Assembly: GCF_020360975.1 (NCBI RefSeq)
Contig: NW_025408670.1
Location: forward strand, 4,216,001 to 4,280,000
Length of the DNA stretch: 64,000 bases
Reading direction: 5' to 3'
Source: Hirsutella rhossiliensis
Taxonomy: Eukaryota > Ascomycota > Sordariomycetes > Hypocreales > Ophiocordycipitaceae
A program made the position numbers and the translations under genes. The notes under the pieces are model-generated. The model worked only from the letters and a program-made list of their open reading frames with translations, was not told the DNA's origin and did no database searches. Below, in pieces: positions 13,651 to 22,110 of this stretch; positions within the stretch are counted from its first letter, which is position 1; the number at the start of each line of letters is the position of its first letter.

Positions 13651-14130
13651 AGCGTGGCCTGATTTCGTAGTTCTCGGAGATATCCCTTAGCACGAGGGAC
13701 CAAGGAAGCTAAAAACACCTAGTATAGAAGAAGGAAGAAGGAGCTAAAAAGAGGTGCAGAAAGGAGGGTAGGGGTATAAGGGGAAGTAGAAGTAGCGATG
13801 GCTTCCTATAGAGGTAGCGAGAGATAAGACGGATGGGCCGGCAACGGCTAGAAAGGAGGGGAAAAACCGGCAAAAAGCTCGGTAGTCGAAAGGACATTAG
13901 TAGCTTCTTTAAGCAGGATGTTCTTTGTTAATCGAGATGCTAGACGGGTATAAAGAGGGGCGTTGGATAGAGGAAAGAAGGACAATTAAGGCAATATAAC
14001 AATCACTCCCCTACCTTTATTACTGCTCCTATAAGAATCAAATCTCTCTGCCCTGCCTGTCCGACCCCTTACTTCTAATTTCACCTTCGTGCATTTTATA
14101 TATATTTCTCGTATCTCTCTTCGCGAGAAT
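13640..14130. repeat. Lightly RIPed island with an inverted, heavily RIPed partner
   Basis: About 490 bp with retained CA/TG. Its reverse complement matches about 31,320-31,800, where most of the CA/TG sites have become TA. A shared diagnostic stretch is GGGGTCGGACAGGCAGGGCA (31,399-31,418). Short frames here are not recognisable as genes. Confidence 0.7.
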
Positions 14131-14221
14131 AGTAGCTATAAGGGTAGTAGGTCGAGCCGTTTAGATTAAGTACTAGCTATAAAAGAATAAGACTACTTAC
14201 TATTATACTTTAATAGCCTTT

Positions 14222-14377
14222 TATAAGGGAATATATATTATAGTATAATTAGTTAAGTAGTAAAGATAGCTAGAGGTACTATACTATATATATTATATTC
14301 TCCTCGTTATAAGACTAAAGCTTATAAGAAGAGGGATTTCTCCTCTTTAGTTAAAGTAGTAAGTAGTCTATAATATA
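14222..14377 (-). repeat. RIPed gypsy LTR, first half (split by a later insertion)
   Basis: Together with 20,090-20,196 it forms a sequence of about 260 bp matching 27,455-27,718. It is the 3' LTR of the minus-strand RIPed gypsy element. It was split at a TATA target by the chromovirus at 14,378-20,089. Confidence 0.75.
14374..14377. repeat. Target-site duplication (TATA), left
   Basis: A 4-bp duplication with 20,090-20,093. The unoccupied paralogous LTR at about 27,600-27,616 reads straight through with four fewer bases, which fixes the length at 4 bp. Confidence 0.75.
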
Positions 14378-14565
14378 TGTAACGGGCTGAGCCCGTGAGG
14401 GTCTCGGCTCCGCTCTCGACAAGACCCACCGGAGCTCCGCTTATAAGCTCGTGCCATCTTCGAGAGCTTTCCTTTCTTTTCTTTTCTTCTTCTTTCTCCT
14501 TAGCTTTAGGATACTCGTCGCAGTCGCTCAGCTAGTTGTCAACACACTCAGTTGAGACCGTTACA
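14378..14565 (+). repeat. 5' LTR of the chromovirus
   Basis: It starts TGTAACGGGC and ends GACCGTTACA, giving short inverted termini. A TATA-like CTTATAAGC lies near 14,440, then a pyrimidine-rich tract, then the inferred start of R at AGCTTTAGGATA (14,502). It matches 19,901-20,089 except for one T in a pyrimidine run. Confidence 0.95.
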
Positions 14566-14566
14566 T

Positions 14567-14578
14567 TATCCTAAAGCT
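14567..14578 (+). other. Self-complementary primer-binding site
   Basis: The 12 bases TATCCTAAAGCT, one base after the 5' LTR, are the exact reverse complement of AGCTTTAGGATA at 14,502-14,513 in the LTR. In Tf1 and related elements the mRNA 5' end folds back and primes reverse transcription at such a site instead of using a tRNA. By inference, transcription starts at about 14,502. Confidence 0.8.
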
Positions 14579-15007
14579 CCGCTTTCATCGTTAAAGCCTT
14601 TGATCACAATCAATTGGCAGCGCTGTTCAGTTCCCTTTGTGGGTACGCGGGTGGCAGTAGCTTGGGCAATCCTGTGTGGAACGCCCGCGACGAAAGTGCG
14701 TGTGTACGGCGCCAAAGCCAGCTTGGCTCGCGTCGCGTAGCTCTCATCTCCCGAGCAAAGGACGTGGAGCGTCAATCTGCTCTCCGTACGGCGTGCGGTT
14801 GAGCGAGAAGTACGTGATTGCTGCTTGGCTCCCAGTGTGGACGGCAGCAGCTGGACTAGAAGCCCTGTGCAGAACGTCCAGCCGTGTAGGAAGGAGCCTT
14901 CGAGGCGTTGATAGCGTTCGACCGTTGTCGAGATATCCTTCCGTATCAGACTTGCTGTGTGATCAAGTCGCCCTCAGTCCTGAGAGACGAGGAGAAAATC
15001 TTCAGTC

Positions 15008-16190
15008 ATGGAGGCAATCGATTCCCAGCAAGGTTCTTTTGAGCCTCAATCGATGATGCAAGCCCTGGCTGCAGTGATGGACAAACTAGAAAGTGTGTGC
15101 AAGCCAAGAGGCCGAACGCGAAGAGATGCGATCGCAGATCCGAATCCTCCAAACAGCCGTCTCAACTCCGACTCCGGCAAATGAACCAGTCGCTCCTATC
15201 GAACCGATGTCCGACAACACGCCTCAATCGATCGAGACATCCGAAAGAATCCCATCAAAGAGGGTAAAACCAACCTTGCCTGATCCGCCGAAATTGATGG
15301 AACCAGGAAAACTTCCGTCCCTGGTTCTTAGAGATGAAAGCGAAATTGGCTGTGGACCGACAGGCATTCGACAATAAAGAAGCACTCTTCGCCTATGTGT
15401 ACTCCCGGTTGGCGGGAACAGCCCAGAACATGGCCGCTGCTTATTACGAACAGGGCGGTATCGATGGTGCTCGCTCCCAGATCTGTTTCTCGACTACTTG
15501 AACCGTCGGTACGGGGACCCGAACGCAAAGGCACGAGCACTGGATCGACTTCGATCGTTGAAGCAGAAGCCTGATGAGAGTTTCGCCAGTTTCTTCCCAA
15601 AGTTCGAGAAAGAGCTTGCCGATAGTGGCGGTGGCGAGTGGGCCGACGTGGTGCAAATCAATTACTTGGAAGGAGCAATTAATAATAGGCTCAAGTCGAG
15701 TCTCGTCAGTGCCGTCAGTCTCCCGAAGGATTTCAACAGCTACGCCGAGCTACTCTTGACGATTGGCTCGCGCCTAGATAGCCTCAATTTCCACCAACGA
15801 CAACAAGGCCGCGAGCAGAGGTCAAGAAAGGAGTATGGTCGTTTATCCGAACCGCTCGAGTCCCGACAAAAGCCCCCGTCACCCGGATCGCCAACCACGT
15901 CGTCCCCGTCCGATGATCAGATGGATTGGGAACCCGTGAAAGCAAATCGGTTGATAAACGGCAGGAGGGCCCCGGAGGAAAAGCAATTTGTTCCGTTGGA
16001 GGAGCGCAAATGTTACGAGTGCGGGAAGCTTGGCCATCTTGCGGCCAAGTGTCCCGGAAGGAGCGGCAGCAGAGAGTCAAGGTCCGTGTCGAAGAGAAGA
16101 CAAGAAGCTCGAGAGCAAAGCACCAAGAGCCCGCGGAGAGTTCTAGCGGGGATACCTCCGATGACCATTCGGAAAACGAGTAGCTCCTGA
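15008..16190 (+). pseudogene. gag: Chromovirus gag (frameshifted)
   Basis: Gag is the structural nucleocapsid protein. The likely start is ATG 15,008. The reading frame changes near 15,090, 15,320 and 15,490. The segment with MEPGKLPS continues into a WFLEMKAKLAVD-like stretch only after a frame change. The C-terminal half carries a CCHC zinc knuckle, CYECGKLGHLAAKC, at 16,011-16,052, the usual RNA-binding motif. Each fragment is otherwise free of stops. No intact Gag can be made from this copy as assembled. Confidence 0.85.
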
Positions 16191-16251
16191 CGAAAATCGC
16201 CGTCAGGAGCGCGCAAAGGCTGAGGCGGAATGGGCAACTCAGAAGGACGAG

Positions 16252-16908
16252 ATGGACTGTGAAGGCCTCTACGTAAATTTCGGTATCAATCGAGAGTATT
16301 TCACCACGGCCTTCGTTGACTGTGGTTGCCTGTGTTATGGGACCATCAGTGAGCGCCTTGCCCGCAAGCTTCACCTGCCGCGTATTCCGATTAAACCTCG
16401 AGCGTTGGAGCAGGTCAACACATTCTCACCCGAGGCCATCTGTGCCGTGACCTACTTCGACTTCGATATCGACGGGTACCAGAAGAAAAGAGCTTTTTTC
16501 TACGTTGTGCGAGACCAGACCGATCCTGTGATTCTGGGCAAGAAGTGGTTGAACCAGGAGGATGTCACCTTGCGATTATCGCAGAACCTCTTGCATATCG
16601 GGACGCACGACCATTGGGTGAAAGGCCGAGACCCGAAGGAGGAGGAACGGTGCAACATACGAGGACAGGCGGCGTTCGTGTTCGCCGGAATGGTTCGCCG
16701 AGCAAGAAAGTTCAAGCATCGAGACGATGGAGTGCGGATCTTCGCCGCAAGCCTGAAAGACATTGAGAAGGCATTGACTCGAGGAAGAAGTCAGACCCGA
16801 GAGAGAAGCTGCCCCGTCACTACCACGAGTACCTATCCGTCTTCGACCGCGACCAAGCGGACCAACTCCCACCGCGTCGTCCGGGGTGTGATCACAAGAT
16901 TCAGTTAG
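16252..16908 (+). pseudogene. pol: Chromovirus pol: protease domain fragment
   Basis: A retropepsin-like region lies at the start of pol. The active-site loop reads FVDCGCLCYG where fungal gypsy elements usually have a D-S/T/N-G loop, so the residue after the catalytic Asp is Cys. A second conserved strand, DPVILGKKWL, follows. The ORF ends after 218 codons in a region rich in Ser/Thr/Arg and leads by frameshift into the RT segment. The D-C-G loop may be a family variant rather than damage. Confidence 0.75.
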
Positions 16909-16939
16909 AGAGAGGTCCTGATGACAAGGAGAAAGAACC

Positions 16940-18010
16940 GCCGTGGGACCATTGTACGGCATGTCACGAGAAGAGCTCATTGTTCTGCGAAAGACTCTCA
17001 CTGAGCTACTCGACAAGGGTTTCATTCGAGCAAGTAGTTCTCCAGCGTCAGCACCAGTTTTGTTCGTGAGGAAGCCCGGTGGTGGTCTGCGCTTTGCGTG
17101 GACTATCGAGGATTGAATGCGATCACCAAGAAAGACCGATATCCCTTGCCGTTGATCGAGGAAACTTTGCGGTCGCTGTCCAAGGCCAAGTGGCTCACCA
17201 AACTTGACGTTATCGCAGCATTTCACAAGATTCGCGTCGAGGAGGGAGACGAGTGGAAGACAGCATTCAGAACACGTTACGGACTCTACGAATGGCTTGT
17301 CACGCCATTCGGGTTGACGGGTGCTCCCGCAACGTTTCAGCGTTACATAAACCACACGTTGCGAGATTTCCTCGACGAGTTCTGTTCCGCTTACATTGAC
17401 GACATCTTGATCTACTCGAGCGGTTCGCTCGCAGATCATCGCAACAAAGTCAGGCAGGTCCTTGCTCGACTGCGAGATGCAGGCCTGCAGATTGATATCG
17501 ACAAGTGTGACTTTGAGGCAAAGAGTGTCAAGTACCTGGGCTTCATCGTCGAAGCCGGAAAGGTATCCGCGTGGACCCGGAGAAGGTGCAGGCAATTCAG
17601 CAGTGGCAGCGACCCCGTTCTGTCAAAGGCGTCAGAAGCTTTCTGGGGTTTGCCAACTATTACCGGCAATTCATTCCCAGATTCTCCAACATCGCCGCGC
17701 CTCTAACGGCGTTAACAAAGAAGGATGCGGTGTTTGCGTGGTCGAAGGAGTGCGACAAGGCCTTCGAGGAGTTGAAGGCTCTTCTGACCAGTGCGCCGGT
17801 CCTTGCGCAATGGGATCCGGATAGAGAGACGATTGTGGAGACGGATTCATCCGGTTATGTCACAGGAGGGGCGCTCGCAAAGGGCGATGACGGCATCATG
17901 CGGCCTGTGGCCTTCTTCTCAAAGAAAACGCACCGGCGGAGTGCAACTACCCAATCCACGATAAAGAGCTGCTGGCGATCATTCGCTGCCTTGAGCATTG
18001 GGACGCCGAA
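16940..18010 (+). pseudogene. pol: Chromovirus pol: reverse transcriptase and RNase H (frameshifted)
   Basis: RT begins before 17,098; the upstream GMSREEL and RKPGGGL stretch is in another frame. It includes [17 protein letters not shown], the catalytic YIDD at 17,392-17,403 and KYLGFIV. A frameshift near 17,565 leads to the connection domain with [17 protein letters not shown]. The RNase H domain with ETDSSGY follows from about 17,835. Another frameshift near 17,930 separates it from the continuation, which reads YPIHDKELLAI in the third frame. All catalytic motifs examined are present; only the frame is lost. Confidence 0.9.
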
Positions 18011-19480
18011 TTGAGGAGTGTGAAGTCCTTTACCGTTTTGACGGATCATCTCAACCTCCGTTACTTCACCAAGAAGCAGCAACTGAGTGAACGTCAGGCG
18101 CGATGGGCTGAGACGCTATCGCGGTACAGCTTCACCATCAAGCATCGACCGGGCAAAGAAGCCGTCGTACCGGACACGCTGTCTCGACGAGAACAGGACA
18201 TGCCGCACAGCGCCGAAGATGATCGGTTGCAAGGACGACGTGTTCAGCTGCTGCAACGTAACAAGGGTGGCCTGGTGACAAAAGTCAAGAGCGGTTATGT
18301 CACCAAGGGCGACACGGATCAACCCGATGACGCAACAACTGACCAAGACGACTCAATCGAAAACCCTTTCTCGGACCCGGAACTGCAGAAGTTATGGGAC
18401 GAAGGTGTCAAGAAGCACAATCGTTATTGGCTCATCCGAAAGGCCGTACAGCAAGGCGAGAGGCGTCTGCCGTCGCATTGGGGACTGCCCGTGATGCTCT
18501 CGGAATGCTCGATTGACGATGGACAGCGGCTCTGCTGGCGAGAGCGAATTTGGGTGCCGAACCACGAACCCCTGCGCACGCGGCTTATGCAGGAGACGCA
18601 TGACTCAACGCTTGCAGGACACCCCGGACGGGACATGCTGAAGTCCTTGTTGAGCCGCAAGTTTTATTGGCCAGGCCTCGATTCAGACGTGCGTCAATTT
18701 GTGAGAAATTGTGATGTGTGTGGCCGAAGCAACATTTGGCGAGAGAAGCGTCGCGGTTTATTGAAGCCGCTACCTATTCCAGACAGGATCTGGTCGGAGC
18801 TGTCAATTGACTTTGTGACAGACCTGCCACCAACCAAGTCGAACGGTTCGACCAACCTTATGGTCGTGACGGACAGACTGTCCAAAAGTGTCGTTCTTGA
18901 GTCATTGAAGGACATCACGGCCGAGACGACGGCCAGAGCATTGCTACGGAACGTGGTGCAACACCATGGCGTGCCGCGCGCGATCGTCACTGACCGTGGC
19001 ACGCAATTCACCAGTAGACTATGGCAGAGGCTCTGCGAGCTGCTACGCGTGAAGCAAAGATTGTCTACGGCGTGGCATCCCGAGACTGACGGTGCAACAG
19101 AAAGGGCGAATCAGGAAGTCGAGAGATATCTGAGGATCTTTGCTGCTTATGCTCAGGATAACTGGGAAGAGCTGTTGCCAGCGGCCATGATGGCCATCAA
19201 CAATCACAACTCGACGTCGACAGGCCTGAGCCCGTTCTTTATCACGCATGGGTATCATGTTGACCCGATACAAGTCAAGGAGAAGTTACGGACGGACGGA
19301 AGGTCCCCAGTGACCAGGGCTGAAAGCATTGTGCAACGATTTCGAGAGGCAACGGAATGGGCCCAGGCGGCAATTGCGTCAGCGCAAGAGCAGCAAGAGA
19401 AGAACGCCAATTCGCGAAGACAGCCGTCAGACCAGTTCAAGCCTGAGACAAGGTATGGCTGCGACTTCGCAACATCCGAT
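18011..19480 (+). pseudogene. pol: Chromovirus pol: RNase H end and integrase
   Basis: This is the longest intact piece, 546 codons. It covers the end of RNase H (TVLTDHLNLRYF), the tether, the integrase zinc domain with H-x-H and CDVCG (about 18,599-18,725) and the DDE core. The core has SIDFVTDLP, IVTDRGTQFTS and the Glu in DGATERANQE. The last about 60 codons are out of frame: the GPY-like and chromodomain part continues in another frame from about 19,450. Confidence 0.92.
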
Positions 19481-19870
19481 CCAATCGGCCATCCAAGAAG
19501 CTCGATTGGCTGTCGGCCAAGTACACCGTCCTGGAGACCATTGGGTCACACGCGTGCAGGCTGGACACGCCTCCGGAATACACAACGTGTTCCACGTGTC
19601 GCTCTTACGCTTAGCAGCGGACGATCCGCTACCGTCACAGACGTCGGATGACTACCGCCCACCGGCCATTTTGACGGACGATGGCGAGCTGTGGGAAGTG
19701 GAAGAGATTCTGGACAGGAAGAAAGTCGGAGAGAGTGGAAAGTGTTGGTGAAATGGGTCGGATGGATAGGTCCGACGTGGAGCCAGTCAAGTACGTCGCA
19801 GACACAATAGCACTGGCTAGGTATGAAGAAGTTCATGGGAAAGTTGGATCGAAACCACCCCAATCGAAAC
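19480..19870 (+). pseudogene. pol: Chromovirus integrase C-terminus and chromodomain (frameshifted)
   Basis: After a HNVFHVSLLR stretch, an ELWEVEEILDRK motif and, in another frame, VLVKWVGWIGPTW form a split chromodomain at about 19,680-19,800. Chromodomains of such elements bind modified histones and steer integration into heterochromatin. That fits the insertion of this copy into RIPed DNA. Two further frame changes occur inside the domain. Confidence 0.8.
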
Positions 19871-19879
19871 GATCGAAAC

Positions 19880-19896
19880 GGGGAGGGAAGGAGGGG
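19880..19896 (+). other. Polypurine tract
   Basis: An uninterrupted 17-base purine run, GGGGAGGGAAGGAGGGG, four bases upstream of the 3' LTR. It is the expected plus-strand primer. Confidence 0.88.
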
Positions 19897-19900
19897 TTAT

Positions 19901-20089
19901 TGTAACGGGCTGAGCCCGTGAGGGTCTCGGCTCCGCTCTCGACAAGACCCACCGGAGCTCCGCTTATAAGCTCGTGCCATCTTCGAGAGCTTTCCTTTCT
20001 TTTCTTTTCTTCTTCTTTTCTCCTTAGCTTTAGGATACTCGTCGCAGTCGCTCAGCTAGTTGTCAACACACTCAGTTGAGACCGTTACA
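19901..20089 (+). repeat. 3' LTR of the chromovirus
   Basis: 189 bp, starting TGTAACGGGC and ending GACCGTTACA. It differs from the 5' LTR by one extra T near position 20,020. Confidence 0.95.
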
Positions 20090-20196
20090 TATATAAGCGG
20101 GGTAGGTATAATTCCCTACTAATACCCTACTAATATATTAGTACTATATACCTAAGTACTTTATTAGCCTATACCTCTTAGTAGCGCTCTTATAAT
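20090..20196 (-). repeat. RIPed gypsy LTR, second half, with target-site duplication
   Basis: It continues the LTR interrupted at 14,377. Bases 20,090-20,093 are the TATA duplication. The sequence matches about 27,610-27,718 and ends in GCGCTCTTAT. Immediately beyond it lies a pyrimidine-rich stretch whose complement, AGAGGGGAGA, would be the polypurine tract of the minus-strand element. Confidence 0.72.
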
Positions 20197-22110
20197 TATC
20201 TCCCCTCTTATATAGATATCTTAGCTATATCTTTAATATATATTACTTCTACTATACTATATATATTCGGTTAAAAAGAGAGGTAGTTTCGGTTATATAT
20301 TATATATATATACCTATATAAGTATATATTAGTCTACGCTCTATAATATTAATAGTTATAGTACTAATAGTTACCGCTAAGTAACCGTTATAGTATCGCT
20401 TATATATTAGTTATATAACTATAATATAAAGAGTATATATATATATCTCTTACTTCTTTTATTTTCTTTTCTTTTTTAACTCTCTTACTTACGATTACTA
20501 TAAAGTTTTATACCTTTTTTTATTAATCCCTTATACCTTTTTATATTACTTTTTATTAATAATTTATTAACGATAATACTTTTTACGCTAAAGAAAATAA
20601 AGAGCTATAACGCCGAATTCCTATACTATATATAAGAGTAAGTAGCGGCGGGTTCGCCCTTAAAGTATAAGCGATTAGCCTAGAGGTCTTATAGTAACGC
20701 TAGTTCCCCCTTAGCGAAGAAAGCTAAGAAAGGTATAAGGGAATCCTAGTCCTAGGAGACTTTTAGTCTAAGACCTAATATTAGTAAGGGTCGTGCCCTT
20801 ATTACCCTACTAAATACCTTAACTCTAACTACTAATAAGCTTACCTTTATTAGCTAGGAAACTTATAAGTCTATTACCCTTATTAGCGATATTAATACTA
20901 GTAAGGAGATCGTGCCTAAGCGCTCTTATATAAGTACTAATAACCTAGCTACTCTATCTTAATAGGGCGGCTCTAGCTAATAAGAGATTATCGCTTAAGC
21001 CGCTCCTTAGAACGAGTAGGCTAATATTAACGATAAGGCCTAGCTAAATAAAGGCTAAGATAACGATAACGGTAATAATAAAGACGGCCGCGATCTAACT
21101 CCTCCTACTAATAAACCTAAGAACGGCGGCGCTAGGAACGAGGGCACCTAGGCGGCGGTATAAGGCGGTCGCGCTCTTATAAAGAAGCGTACCTAATCTA
21201 AGGCTAAAGTCCGCTTAGTTAGGGCCTAGGAGGTTATCCCTTATAAGCTTTAGTATATATATTATTTTAGGACGGTCGTTAAGGAGTATAGTATAACTAA
21301 GCTTAAGCCTATTAAGGTACTCTCGATTAGCTATATTTTCTTAGGGGTTTCCTTAACGCGCTATAAGTAGTACTATAAATATACCGCGACCTATAATTAA
21401 GTAAGTTTCCTATTAACTTAAATATTATAATTAATAAGCTAATTTTTCTTAAGGCCGCTACTCTTATATTTAGCGACTAAGCTAATATAGTCGCTATCGT
21501 TAAGTACCTACGCGAGCTTAATAAGCTAAAGACCGGTAATAAGGATACTAAGGATAATAGCTTAAATATAGGCATGCTTATTTTTAAGGAGGGTAATCGG
21601 CGCCGTCTTACTATTATAGTATAGTATTTAGCTAAGGCTTTCGACGCCGCTAAGACGGCCTATTATAAGTCCTTTAGGACTATAGGTATATAGAAGTCTA
21701 TTATCGTAAGTTTTATCCGACCCTTTTATTAGCGACCGCTTAATAATACGCTAGGTCGAGCATGCCGACTACTATACGCTAATTAATAAGCGCCGTAAGC
21801 TTATTATTTACCTTAACCCCGCGCCCTTATTTAATATCGCCTATATAAGCCCGGAGTACTAAGCCTAGGAATCCTAGGTAAAACTCTACTTTATCGATAG
21901 TAATATAGGCTATACTTCTTAGTAGCACGCCTTACTATTTACTAAGGCTAAGGTAAGTGCTATACTAATAGAGATAGGTCTTAACGTAGAAGATAAGGAA
22001 GGAGCGGAGGATAGGGTAGTTTTAGTATTTTTAAAGGTATTTAGTATAGTAAAGGAGGCGCCTTAGTTAGTTCCTACTACGCCGGCGAAGAAGAGGGGTA
22101 ATCGGAAGTA
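20197..22110. repeat. RIPed region between pol end and 3' LTR; possible antisense coding relic
   Basis: About 1.9 kb of CA/TG-free DNA lies inside the minus-strand gypsy element. On the plus strand from about 20,587 to 22,113 one frame (with a shift near 21,420) reads as hydrophilic, protein-like sequence, for example NPAPLFNIAYISPEY, and stops at a double TAA-TAG. No domain was recognised. In TG-free DNA such frames can arise by chance, so a coding origin is only suggested. Confidence 0.35.

Larger units (their letters stand above)
14378..20089 (+). mobile_element. Young chromodomain Ty3/gypsy retrotransposon (chromovirus), frameshifted
   Basis: This is a complete element of 5.7 kb: 188/189-bp LTRs differing by one T, a self-priming primer-binding site, gag, protease, RT, RNase H, integrase, chromodomain and a polypurine tract. 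Base composition is normal with abundant CA/TG, so it arrived after RIP of the surrounding block or has escaped it. The coding region is broken by at least six single-base frameshifts but shows almost no nonsense mutations. It is therefore non-autonomous as assembled. The domain order PR-RT-RH-IN-CHD is that of fungal chromoviruses. Confidence 0.93.

Noticed and set aside
13493..13897. Overlapping minus-strand frames of 62-71 codons
   Set aside because: Low-complexity Ala/Leu/Ser/Pro repeats from a GC-richer repeat tail; no gene structure.
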